From positions 1 to 7,641 of the forward strand of contig DATKWF010000094.1 of the NCBI GenBank assembly GCA_035529715.1: 7,641 bases of DNA, written 5' to 3'. A program made the translations under genes and the position numbers. The first letter of the stretch is position 1. Each line of letters starts with the position of its first letter. Shown here piece after piece: positions 1 to 5,190 of the stretch. Below the pieces are notes generated by a model. The model was not told the origin of the DNA. It searched no databases and saw nothing but the letters and a program-made list of their open reading frames with translations. This DNA comes from DATKWF01 sp035529715 (lineage in GTDB: Bacteria > Chloroflexota > Dehalococcoidia > Dehalococcoidales > RBG-16-60-22).

Positions 1-112
1 CTTCCAGCCAGGGGGGTAAAACAAAGACCGAGCCCCACTTCAGGCGATTACCTGAATCAGTCCAGTATGAATTGAGGCCGGTAAAACTCTCCTGCGTAAC
101 GGTATAGCTCAT
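1..112 (-). CDS. GNAT-type acetyltransferase, CelD/BcsL (BioF2-like) family, N-terminal part only
   Basis: This is the first 37 codons of a gene that runs off the left edge of the window. The visible N-terminus contains the segment KWGSVFVLPPWLE, which resembles the opening of large GNAT-fold proteins of the CelD/BcsL (PF13480-like) type. There an aromatic segment of the form 'xPxWLxxWW' precedes the acyl-CoA-binding fold. No catalytic region is inside the window, so the substrate cannot be inferred. An in-frame stop (TAG) lies nine codons upstream, so ATG at 112 is the only ordinary start. No clear Shine-Dalgarno precedes it, and it begins 4 nt after the stop of the upstream CoA-transferase stub, which suggests translational coupling. 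The family call is from memory of the motif on a short fragment. Another GNAT-like or unrelated protein remains possible. Confidence 0.5.
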   Translation of the reverse strand, partial: MSYTVTQESFTGLNSYWTDSGNRLKWGSVFVLPPWLE

Positions 113-116
113 GTTT

Positions 117-227
117 TCAGGTAACAGTGTAGCACCCCGCTACGTTTGAAAGCAACGGGGTTGACCCCGCCAGCACCCAGCTAAAATCAAGGATACGGAT
201 GTTGTGTAAGCTAGCTTCATTGGTCAT
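117..227 (-). pseudogene. N-terminal remnant of a family III CoA-transferase (CaiB/BaiF type)
   Basis: This 36-residue reading frame begins MTNEASLHNIRILDFSWVLAG. The 'L.xIRxLDFSWVLAG' opening is the hallmark N-terminus of family III (formyl-CoA/CaiB/BaiF) CoA-transferases, where it normally runs on into PYATRxLADFGAEVIKV. Here similarity stops right after WVLAG and the frame ends 15 residues later. Full family members are about 400 residues. The other two frames after the break also lack the expected continuation, so this is a deletion or replacement rather than a simple frameshift. The start overlaps the stop of the upstream membrane-protein gene as ATGA, and GAGG lies 9 nt before the ATG, so the stub is probably still translated. 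It may act only as a coupling leader for the next ORF. Seen: motif, break and overlap. Inferred: pseudogene status. Confidence 0.65.
134..169. repeat. Three alternating complementary arms (ACCCCG / CGGGGT / ACCCCG)
   Basis: ACCCCG at 134-139, CGGGGT at 156-161 and ACCCCG at 164-169 can form two mutually exclusive hairpins, because the middle arm can pair with either outer arm. A second small palindrome, GTAGC (129-133) with GCTAC (139-143), overlaps the first arm. The outer arms extend to a 7-bp direct repeat, ACCCCGC, spaced exactly 30 bp apart. The block starts just where CoA-transferase similarity ends. It could be a recombination scar or an RNA element before the acetyltransferase start. 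Function is unknown. Confidence 0.4.
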
Positions 228-931
228 TCCCTTTTGCCTCTTTTAACAAAAAACCAAGTTATAAGCCCGAGTGTCCCTATAACAAAGATTATCCACAATA
301 TCAACAAGCAGTAAGGTTGCCCTAATATTCCCACAACAGTTTGCTCATTCAAGTAGAGTACTACTCCTGCTGCAACTACAATGATTATCACCTCTAATTT
401 CCAAGGTAAATATTCCCATCTACCTTTATACTTATCAAGTGTATGAGCACCCCAAATAGACAACCCTACTATAACAATTGCAACTAATAGGAACAACTCC
501 AACCACTCGAACTTGAAAGATTCATAAATTGGCTTACCTTTACAAAACTTTAGAGTTGCGGTAAAAACAGACTGTGATACACCCATTACTCCCATTACTA
601 GAGAGGCAGCAAATAATCCAATTGCAGTGTCAGGTGTCTTATTTTCATGAGTTGCAAGAGTTTTCCAGCCAGCCCATGCCAGTGCAAATAAAGCAAGGAA
701 CACAGCAAAATATATCCAAGAAAGTCCGAAGCCTACGCTGTAATTAAAGGGGGAAAAATCAGATAAGTAACGTGTAATACCCAATTCAGGCTCATACCAT
801 TTACTCCAAAGCTGTATCGAGGGCTGTATCCAAAGTTGCGCCCAAACAAGAAGCACAACTACCAGCAAGGAGGTAGCAGTAATAAAAGTACTAAACTTAC
901 GTATACTTATTTCTATATTGTGTTCATTCAT
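224..931 (-). CDS. Multi-pass membrane protein of unknown function (235 aa)
   Basis: I do not recognise this protein. Hydrophobic stretches suggest six transmembrane helices at about residues 14-34, 66-89, 102-122, 141-162, 178-196 and 207-229. The N-terminus is short and polar, and the C-terminal tail is basic (VKRGKRE), which by the positive-inside rule places it in the cytoplasm. There is a 30-residue loop after helix 1 rich in Trp, Tyr and Pro, and a loop after helix 3 with Cys130. No catalytic or transporter signature is visible. The start at 931 is well supported: GGAGG lies 6 nt upstream. Its stop overlaps the ATG of the CoA-transferase stub (ATGA). By eye the gene is more AT-rich than gltX or rluD, with many ATA, TTA and AAT codons, which may hint at later acquisition. 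Confidence 0.75.
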   Translation of the reverse strand: MNEHNIEISIRKFSTFITATSLLVVVLLVWAQLWIQPSIQLWSKWYEPELGITRYLSDFSPFNYSVGFGLSWIYFAVFLALFALAWAGWKTLATHENKTPDTAIGLFAASLVMGVMGVSQSVFTATLKFCKGKPIYESFKFEWLELFLLVAIVIVGLSIWGAHTLDKYKGRWEYLPWKLEVIIIVVAAGVVLYLNEQTVVGILGQPYCLLILWIIFVIGTLGLITWFFVKRGKRE

Positions 932-960
932 AATACACCTCCAATTTTCTATTCCCTTAT

Positions 961-989
961 ATTATAAACCACTCATCAGGGGTGTTTAA
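961..989 (-). promoter_or_regulatory. Putative sigma-70 promoter of the membrane-protein gene
   Basis: On the minus strand a perfect -10 box TATAAT (966-961) follows a weak -35 TTAAAC (989-984, 3 of 6 matches) after 17 bp. The expected transcription start near 954 leaves a leader of about 23 nt carrying the GGAGG ribosome site. The -35 hexamer sits on the outer edge of repeat copy A, so insertion of that repeat may have shaped this promoter. Confidence 0.5.
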
Positions 990-1060
990 GAGGGGCTTCG
1001 CCCCTCTTCCCTACCCCTCCCCCTCTCCTTTGAAGGAGAGGGGGACAAAGGGGGTGAGGT
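977..1060 (+). repeat. Double-hairpin intergenic repeat, copy A
   Basis: Hairpin 1 is AAGAGGGGC (988-996) paired with GCCCCTCTT (1000-1008), with loop TTC. Hairpin 2 is CCCCCTCTCCTT (1019-1030) paired with AAGGAGAGGGGG (1033-1044). Both stems are perfect. A conserved head (GGGGTGTTTAAG) precedes and a conserved tail (AAAGGGGGTGAGGT, 1047-1060) follows. The same order of head, hairpin 1, 11-nt-class spacer, hairpin 2 and tail recurs in copies B (4840-4923, inverted) and C (5100-5183). No open reading frame is inside. It resembles REP/MITE-like non-autonomous elements. It lies between divergent promoters. Confidence 0.85.
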
Positions 1061-1089
1061 AGTTAACCAAATCATACCATAAACCTCAT

Positions 1090-1119
1090 TTGGCTTCGTG
1101 TTCAGGTATATGCTACAAT
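1090..1119 (+). promoter_or_regulatory. Putative promoter of the 37-codon ORF
   Basis: TTGGCT (1090-1095, 4 of 6 to the -35 consensus) and TACAAT (1114-1119, 5 of 6 to the -10 consensus) are separated by 18 bp. Transcription would start near 1126, about 26 nt before the ATG at 1152. The AAAGGA ribosome site falls in this leader. Confidence 0.45.
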
Positions 1120-1151
1120 TAAAGTGAATTTTGATTTAATAAAGGAAACCT

Positions 1152-1265
1152 ATGAGCGATAAACCAGTTACTGACCTAAAGACCTTCATTGAGAATGTAA
1201 ATAAGAAGGACAAGCTTAACGGCAAGAAAATTAAGTTTGGCTTTTCCAAACGGAAAAAGAAGTAA
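1152..1265 (+). CDS. Small lysine-rich protein, 37 aa, unknown function
   Basis: This short ORF has its own signals: AAAGGA about 5 nt before the ATG, a plausible promoter upstream, and a hairpin directly after the stop. The product begins MSDKPVTDLKTFIENVNKK and ends in a basic tail (KFGFSKRKKK). About a third of its residues are lysine, and there is no cysteine, signal peptide or membrane segment. A short amphipathic helix is possible around residues 7-17. The cationic tail would suit nucleic acid or ribosome binding, but that is inference from composition only. It is the only protein gene on the plus strand here and converges on the radical SAM gene. I do not recognise a family. The main alternative is a chance ORF, which the ribosome site and promoter argue against. 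Confidence 0.55.
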   Translation: MSDKPVTDLKTFIENVNKKDKLNGKKIKFGFSKRKKK

Positions 1266-1293
1266 GCCTGAAATCTAAAGCCTTATTTCAGGC
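1266..1293. terminator. Hairpin shared between convergent genes
   Basis: GCCTGAAAT (1266-1274) pairs perfectly with ATTTCAGGC (1285-1293) around a 10-nt loop. It begins immediately after the TAA of the 37-codon ORF and overlaps the TAA of the radical SAM gene coming the other way. No clean T-tract follows on the plus strand. On the minus strand it is followed by TTACTTCTTTTT, so termination of the radical SAM transcript is the better supported role. Confidence 0.5.
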
Positions 1294-2308
1294 TACCCAC
1301 CGCCGTGTCAAACGGATGACCATCACGAGTGAAATCAGGACGGTAATTCTCCGCCGATTCCATTTCCTGCACCCAGCCATTCTCTATCCCCAGTTTATCC
1401 AGTAGTTCAGTGACCTCTGTGTATTCCGAGTACGAGATTTTTCTGGAGAGAAGAGGAATCTGTGCCGCCCGGTGCGCCGGGAAATACTGGGACATTATAC
1501 TGACGGCAACCCCGGGCGAAACTTCATTCACCAGCCAGCCAAGCGAATCCTGACTTCCCGCCAGACCGCTGGGGAGTATAAGGTGACGCACAATCAGTCC
1601 CTTCCGGGCAATGCCCTCGTCATCCACCTCCAGATCCCCGACCTGCCGGTACATCTCCTTGATAGCCGCCCGAGCCCGTTCCACATAACCGGAAACCTGA
1701 GAAAACTTCCTGCCCCACTTACTGGAAGCGTATCTTAAATCCGCCAGGTAAATGCTGATTATACCGTCAAGCTCCCGCAGGGATTTTACGGAATCGTAGC
1801 TGCTGGTGTTGTAGACCAGCGGCAGGCGAAGCCCCATCGGCACCGCCTCCAGCACTACCCGAACCAGCTGCGGGACAAAGTGCGATGGGGAAACAAAGTT
1901 GATATTGTGACAGCCCAGTTCATCCTGAAGATATAGCATGCGCTCAGCTAAAGTATGCGGTTCTATTTCCCCATATTGCCCCAAATCACCCTGGCTTATC
2001 TGGTGGTTCTGGCAATAGACACAGCGCATATTGCAGCTGGCAAAGAAAATTGTGCCCGACCTCCTGCTCCCGGAAATAGCCGGCTCTTCACCATGATGGG
2101 CACAAACCGCAGCGACTACGGGCAGGTGAGCCGAACGACAGAATCCGAGCTCATTTTCCAGTCGGTTAACCCCACATTCTCTGGGGCATATATCACAGGA
2201 ACTTAACCGCTTCTCCAATGATTCGGCACGGCGCTCCAACTCACCTGAACGATACAGAGCAATGTAGCCGGGTTCTACAACTTCCACCGCCGATAATTCC
2301 AAACCCAT
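1283..2308 (-). CDS. PflA-like (PflX/COG1313-type) radical SAM iron-sulfur protein, 341 aa
   Basis: This gene encodes a radical S-adenosylmethionine enzyme of the uncharacterised group related to pyruvate formate-lyase activating enzymes. The SAM-cluster motif is CNMRCVYC (Cys92, Cys96, Cys99), preceded by SGTIFFAS. An N-terminal CDICPRECGVNR segment (Cys38, Cys41, Cys45) and Cys57 in GFCR are typical of this group and may bind a further metal or cluster. AHHGEEPAISG (69-80) is another conserved family block. The protein should be cytosolic and oxygen-sensitive. Its substrate is not known and nothing here identifies a glycyl-radical partner. It starts 2 nt after the nfeD-like stop, so it is probably co-transcribed and translationally coupled. 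Its own ribosome site is weak. Family assignment is firm, specific function is not. Confidence 0.88.
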   Translation of the reverse strand: MGLELSAVEVVEPGYIALYRSGELERRAESLEKRLSSCDICPRECGVNRLENELGFCRSAHLPVVAAVCAHHGEEPAISGSRRSGTIFFASCNMRCVYCQNHQISQGDLGQYGEIEPHTLAERMLYLQDELGCHNINFVSPSHFVPQLVRVVLEAVPMGLRLPLVYNTSSYDSVKSLRELDGIISIYLADLRYASSKWGRKFSQVSGYVERARAAIKEMYRQVGDLEVDDEGIARKGLIVRHLILPSGLAGSQDSLGWLVNEVSPGVAVSIMSQYFPAHRAAQIPLLSRKISYSEYTEVTELLDKLGIENGWVQEMESAENYRPDFTRDGHPFDTAVGSLK

Positions 2309-2310
2309 AA

Positions 2311-2703
2311 CTACCGTTCTTTACGCTTGACCTCCAGCGTAAGCTTCTTTAACCCCAATATTTCCACATCCTCCCCCACCGCAACGTCCCCACCAACTGC
2401 CTTTGCCTTCCACAGTTCACCCTCAACCCAAACGGACCCAGAGGGGTTCAGCGGTTCCACCACTTTGCCCTCCATACCTATCATCCCTTCTGAACCGGTA
2501 ACCTGCTCCTTGTGGAAACTTGGTATAATCACTTTATGGGTGATGAACACAAAGGTGCCAAGCAGCAAGGCGATAACAATTGCAAACCACAGAGGCATTG
2601 TTATTTTGAAAGCCCACAAGACCAGGTACACCAAGCCCAATGCCACCACCTCATCCAGCAACAACACTCCAACTATAAGCCAGTCTTTAACACTTCTTCT
2701 CAT
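2311..2703 (-). CDS. NfeD-like membrane protein, 130 aa
   Basis: The protein has two predicted transmembrane helices (about residues 8-31 and 36-56) and then a C-terminal OB-fold of the NfeD type (about 68-126). That domain is recognisable from GMIGMEGKVVEPLNPSGSVW, followed by VEGELWKA, a glycine-rich turn and a final LxLEV strand. NfeD proteins usually pair with SPFH/stomatin-like proteins in membrane organisation and quality control. No such partner is in the window. This is the short form, lacking the ClpP-like protease domain of long NfeD proteins. The start is supported by GGAG 5 nt upstream and an excellent promoter. Its close coupling to the radical SAM gene downstream suggests a shared transcript, although a functional link is unproven. 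Confidence 0.85.
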   Translation of the reverse strand: MRRSVKDWLIVGVLLLDEVVALGLVYLVLWAFKITMPLWFAIVIALLLGTFVFITHKVIIPSFHKEQVTGSEGMIGMEGKVVEPLNPSGSVWVEGELWKAKAVGGDVAVGEDVEILGLKKLTLEVKRKER

Positions 2704-2733
2704 AAGATCTCCTTCTAACTATTTACCATGTTG

Positions 2734-2742
2734 ATTATATCA
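2734..2742 (-). promoter_or_regulatory. Extended -10 promoter of nfeD-like/radical SAM operon
   Basis: Reading on the minus strand, TGATATAAT (2742-2734) is a perfect TATAAT with the TGn extension. No good -35 box is present, as expected for extended -10 promoters. Transcription would start near 2727, giving a leader of about 24 nt that includes AAGGAG. It lies between the DUF6125-like stop and the nfeD-like start, so this operon can be transcribed independently of gltX. Confidence 0.6.
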
Positions 2743-2774
2743 GGTTAATGCCAGAAAAGGCTTCTTTATGCCAC

Positions 2775-3278
2775 CTAGATTTCAAACTGCCATTCACACC
2801 AGAACTCCGGGGGATGAACATCAGGAGGAGAGGACAGACAGGTCACTTTAATGTCAGGATTGATTACTTCAATATAGGAATTAAGGAAAGTCATAGTCAC
2901 CGCCCGGCACGGGAACTCCTCCTTACCGTCCCTGAGCCTTGCCTTCTGCGGCGGGCAATCGGTAAAGCGCAGCACTGCCCGCTTATCAGTAAGCTCGGCA
3001 ACTTCCGGTTTGAAAATAGCCAGCACCGGGTCGAGCTCAATCACTTTAATCAGGTCCCGCACCGAACTGCCCTCATTAATATTAAAATATTTCTGTATCC
3101 TCTTCGCCTGAATCAGGCACAGTCTCCGCCAGACTTCGGTATCTATTTCCAGGGCAGTATCCAGGCCGAACCTTTCCTCAAGCAGGGTAAACCATAAACC
3201 ATCAAGAGTATAAGCACTGCGCGAACACAACTCAACCAGCTTGTCTACGGGAATCTTTGAGTGTTCAATTCCAGCCAT
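2775..3278 (-). CDS. DUF6125-like cytosolic protein, 167 aa
   Basis: The protein is soluble, with no signal peptide or membrane helix. The N-terminal half is mostly helical and opens with a 'YTLDGLWFTLLEERFG' block (23-38) followed by ALEIDTEVW (42-50). The C-terminal half carries a cysteine-rich pattern: DCPPQKAR (Cys108), FPC (Cys124), Cys147 and a closing FWCEWQF (Cys161). This layout (DGLWF, then CPPQ/AR, then PC, then a terminal CEWxF) matches my recollection of the DUF6125 family, which has no assigned reaction. The cysteines could bind a metal or cluster, but that is inference. The gene starts 20 nt after gltX in the same direction, so they are likely co-transcribed, with AAAGGA about 12 nt before the ATG. 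I cannot confirm the family number without a profile search. Confidence 0.65.
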   Translation of the reverse strand: MAGIEHSKIPVDKLVELCSRSAYTLDGLWFTLLEERFGLDTALEIDTEVWRRLCLIQAKRIQKYFNINEGSSVRDLIKVIELDPVLAIFKPEVAELTDKRAVLRFTDCPPQKARLRDGKEEFPCRAVTMTFLNSYIEVINPDIKVTCLSSPPDVHPPEFWCEWQFEI

Positions 3279-3298
3279 TACCGCCGATTCCTTTCCCT

Positions 3299-4771
3299 TC
3301 AGGATGATTTATACAGCTTTTCCAGCGCCGACTTAATTCGCTTCAGGCAGGTCTCCTTACCCAGCACCGCCATAGTCTGGAATAAAGGAGGTGCGGCTAT
3401 AAGTCCGGTATTCGCTACCCGCAAGGTACCAAAGAGCTGACCAGTCTTAAGACCTAGTTCTGTGGCTAGAGGTCTAAGCAATGCCTCTAAAGAATTCGCA
3501 TCAAATGGCTCAAGTTTTTCAAGTCTTTCTCTCACTACCTCTAACGCTTTCTTAGTTGACTGCACGTCCATTCCTGTAACTACTAAAGTTTGTAAGTCAA
3601 GGTCAAGCTGTAACTCGAAGAAAAATCGAGTCAGTCGCGGCACCTCAGCCAGGGTCTTAGCCCGCTCCTGAACCAGTGGCATAATCTGCCTGATGTAGTC
3701 AATATCAAGTGGCCGCTCCACCTGTGGCGGTAGACCCTTCTCTAAAAACGGCAAAGACCGCTGTACGAAATCCTCCGGGCTCAAATTGCGGATATATACG
3801 CCATTCATCCAGCTGAGCTTATCCCGATTGAATATGGCTCCGGTCTTGCCAATTCGATCCAGGGAAAAGTTATCCACAAGCTCCTGCCGCGACATAATCT
3901 CAGTTTTATCATCCAGAGACCAGCCGATTAAGGCAAGAAAATTTAACATCGTTTCCGGCAGGTAGCCCTGCTCCCGGTACTCGATTATGGATACGGCACC
4001 ATGCCGCTTGCTCAATTTAGCGCGGTCAGGACCCAGTATCATCGGGTGGTGAATAAACTGCGGCGGCTCAAGATTGAGAGCCTGATATAAAAGCAGGTGA
4101 CGGGGAGTGCTGGATATCCACTCCTCCGCCCTGATAACGTGGCTGATTTCCATAGCATGGTCATCCACAACATTTGCCAGGTGATACGTCGGGTAGCCGT
4201 CCGACTTAAGCAGCACAAAGTCGTCAATGGTACTGTGCTCGAAGACAACATCTCCCCAGATTACGTCGTGATACCCGGTCTGCCCCTCCAGCGGTACCTT
4301 AAAGCGCACCACCGGGGTGATACCCTCGGATTCCTTCTGCGCCCGCTCCTGCAGACTCAATTCACGGCAGTGGCGGTCATAGCCCGGCGGCTGCTTGCGC
4401 CTGACCTGCTCCGCCCTCATCTCCCCCAGACGCTGCGGGGAACAGTAGCAATAATAGGCATCCCCCTGCTCTACTAAACGCCGGGCGGCTTCACGGTATA
4501 AATCAAGGCGCTGCGACTGAAAATAAGGACCGTAATTACCCCCCACCTCCGGCCCCTCATCCCAGTCCAGTCCCAGCCAGCGCAGTCCATCGAGAATAGC
4601 CTCCAGAGCGCCCTTGACCTTGCGGGTGACATCGGTATCCTCAATGCGGACAATGAAAGTGCCGCCTTCGTGCCGGGCGAAAAGCCAGGCAGAAAGTGCC
4701 GTCCTCATATTTCCCACGTGGGGGTAGCCGGTGGGGCTGGGGGCAAAACGTGTTCTGACTGGTTTAGTCAT
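3299..4771 (-). CDS. gltX: Glutamyl-tRNA synthetase (490 aa)
   Basis: Charges tRNA-Glu with glutamate using ATP in the cytosol. In lineages that lack a glutaminyl-tRNA synthetase it also mischarges tRNA-Gln. Class I signatures are clear: RTRFAPSPTGYPHVGN (6-21) contains the HIGH-like HVGN, and KLSKRHG (252-258) is the KMSKS-equivalent loop. A Cys108-x-Cys110 pair with His134/Cys135 occupies the place of the zinc site of the acceptor-binding insertion. The helical anticodon-binding region follows from about residue 310. Length is normal for bacterial GluRS. The start at 4771 has AAAGG 7 nt upstream and gives the standard short N-terminus. The stretch for residues about 384-440 is noticeably more AT-rich in codon choice than the flanks. 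A DUF6125-like gene follows after 20 nt. Confidence 0.97.
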   Translation of the reverse strand: MTKPVRTRFAPSPTGYPHVGNMRTALSAWLFARHEGGTFIVRIEDTDVTRKVKGALEAILDGLRWLGLDWDEGPEVGGNYGPYFQSQRLDLYREAARRLVEQGDAYYCYCSPQRLGEMRAEQVRRKQPPGYDRHCRELSLQERAQKESEGITPVVRFKVPLEGQTGYHDVIWGDVVFEHSTIDDFVLLKSDGYPTYHLANVVDDHAMEISHVIRAEEWISSTPRHLLLYQALNLEPPQFIHHPMILGPDRAKLSKRHGAVSIIEYREQGYLPETMLNFLALIGWSLDDKTEIMSRQELVDNFSLDRIGKTGAIFNRDKLSWMNGVYIRNLSPEDFVQRSLPFLEKGLPPQVERPLDIDYIRQIMPLVQERAKTLAEVPRLTRFFFELQLDLDLQTLVVTGMDVQSTKKALEVVRERLEKLEPFDANSLEALLRPLATELGLKTGQLFGTLRVANTGLIAAPPLFQTMAVLGKETCLKRIKSALEKLYKSS

Positions 4772-4839
4772 TTAAAGCCTTTCTATTTCCATCCATTCTA
4801 CCACCCCACCCTACCATTATTCTAGGTGGGTATTTATTA

Positions 4840-4923
4840 ACCTCACCCCCTGTATCCCCCTCTCCTTGATAAGGAGAGGGGGAATGATTATATAAGAGAG
4901 GCTCCGCCTCTCTTTGACTCTCC
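4840..4923 (-). repeat. Double-hairpin intergenic repeat, copy B (inverted relative to A and C)
   Basis: In plus-strand order the tail complement (ACCTCACCCCC, 4840-4850) comes first. Hairpin 2 follows: CCCCCTCTCCTT (4856-4867) with AAGGAGAGGGGG (4871-4882), loop GAT. Then comes hairpin 1: AAGAGAGGC (4894-4902) with GCCTCTCTT (4906-4914), loop TCC. Compared with A and C, hairpin 1 has one base pair exchanged on both arms (G-C to A-T), which keeps the stem perfect. The tail side lies about 70 bp upstream of the gltX start. Confidence 0.85.
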
Positions 4924-5099
4924 TTGCCCTGGATTGTCTCTCTTGGACTCTCGTTTAGTATTTACTCATCCAAAAGAGAAGGTGGCAGGGAGACAAGCTT
5001 CTAAACAATGCTTTGCCTTTTCTGGACTCTCCTTACTCGGACTAGCAACACGAGGTGTCTAAGAGAAGCACCAATCTTTCTCTCTGGGTCAATAACTCG
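4924..5099. repeat. Decayed repeat fragments filling the gltX-rluD gap
   Basis: This stretch has no convincing gene. It carries two diverged versions of the hairpin-1 arm plus flank seen in copy B (4906-4925): GTCTCTCTTGGACTCTCGTT (4936-4955) and GCCTTTTCTGGACTCTCCTT (5015-5034). A degenerate head and hairpin 1 (GGTGTCTAAGAGAAGC, then CTTTCTCTCT) spans about 5054-5085. Together with copies B and C this makes nearly the whole 419-bp gap repeat-derived. Confidence 0.55.
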
Positions 5100-5183
5100 G
5101 AGTGTTTAAGAGGGGCGAAGCCCCTCTTTCAAAAATATTCCCCTTCCCCTTGGTAAGGGGAAGGGGATAAAGGGGATGGGGTT
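5100..5183 (+). repeat. Double-hairpin intergenic repeat, copy C
   Basis: Hairpin 1 is AAGAGGGGC (5108-5116) with GCCCCTCTT (5120-5128), loop GAA. Hairpin 2 is CCCCTTCCCCTT (5140-5151) with AAGGGGAAGGGG (5155-5166), loop GGT. The tail is AAAGGGGATGGGGTT (5169-5183). Hairpin 2 differs from A and B at several positions, but each change is matched on the other arm. The element ends a few bases from the rluD stop codon. Confidence 0.85.
5131..5166 (-). terminator. Candidate terminator of the zinc-finger gene-lspA-rluD operon, formed by repeat copy C
   Basis: Reading in the direction of rluD transcription, the 12-bp GC-rich stem of hairpin 2 (5166-5155 with 5151-5140) is followed by AATATTTTT (5139-5131), a usable U-rich tract. 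It lies about 25 nt after the rluD stop, and hairpin 1 follows as a second stable stem. The dual role as repeat and terminator is inferred from position and structure. Confidence 0.5.
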
Positions 5184-5190
5184 CATAAAT

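Noticed and set aside
977..1060. Repeat copy A as a CRISPR unit or plain terminator
   Set aside because: There are no regular spacers and the copies are dispersed and inverted. Copy A has no T-tract and lies upstream of divergent genes rather than after a stop.
2327..2734. Plus-strand frame of 135 codons opposite the nfeD-like gene
   Set aside because: It lies antisense to a recognised gene, has a low-complexity Ser/Thr/Pro product, no ribosome site and no family features.
2743..2774. AGAAAAGGCTTCTTT as a terminator after the DUF6125-like gene
   Set aside because: Only a 4-bp stem can form and no T-tract follows, so readthrough into the nfeD-like operon cannot be excluded.
4805..4830. CCCACC/GGTGGG hairpin in the gltX leader as an attenuator or T-box
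   Set aside because: It has a short stem and no T-box core motifs or terminator tract. It is probably chance pairing in a C-rich stretch.
5004..5110. Plus-strand frame of about 32 codons starting ATGCTTTGC in the gltX-rluD gap
   Set aside because: It has no ribosome site and is composed of repeat-derived sequence.
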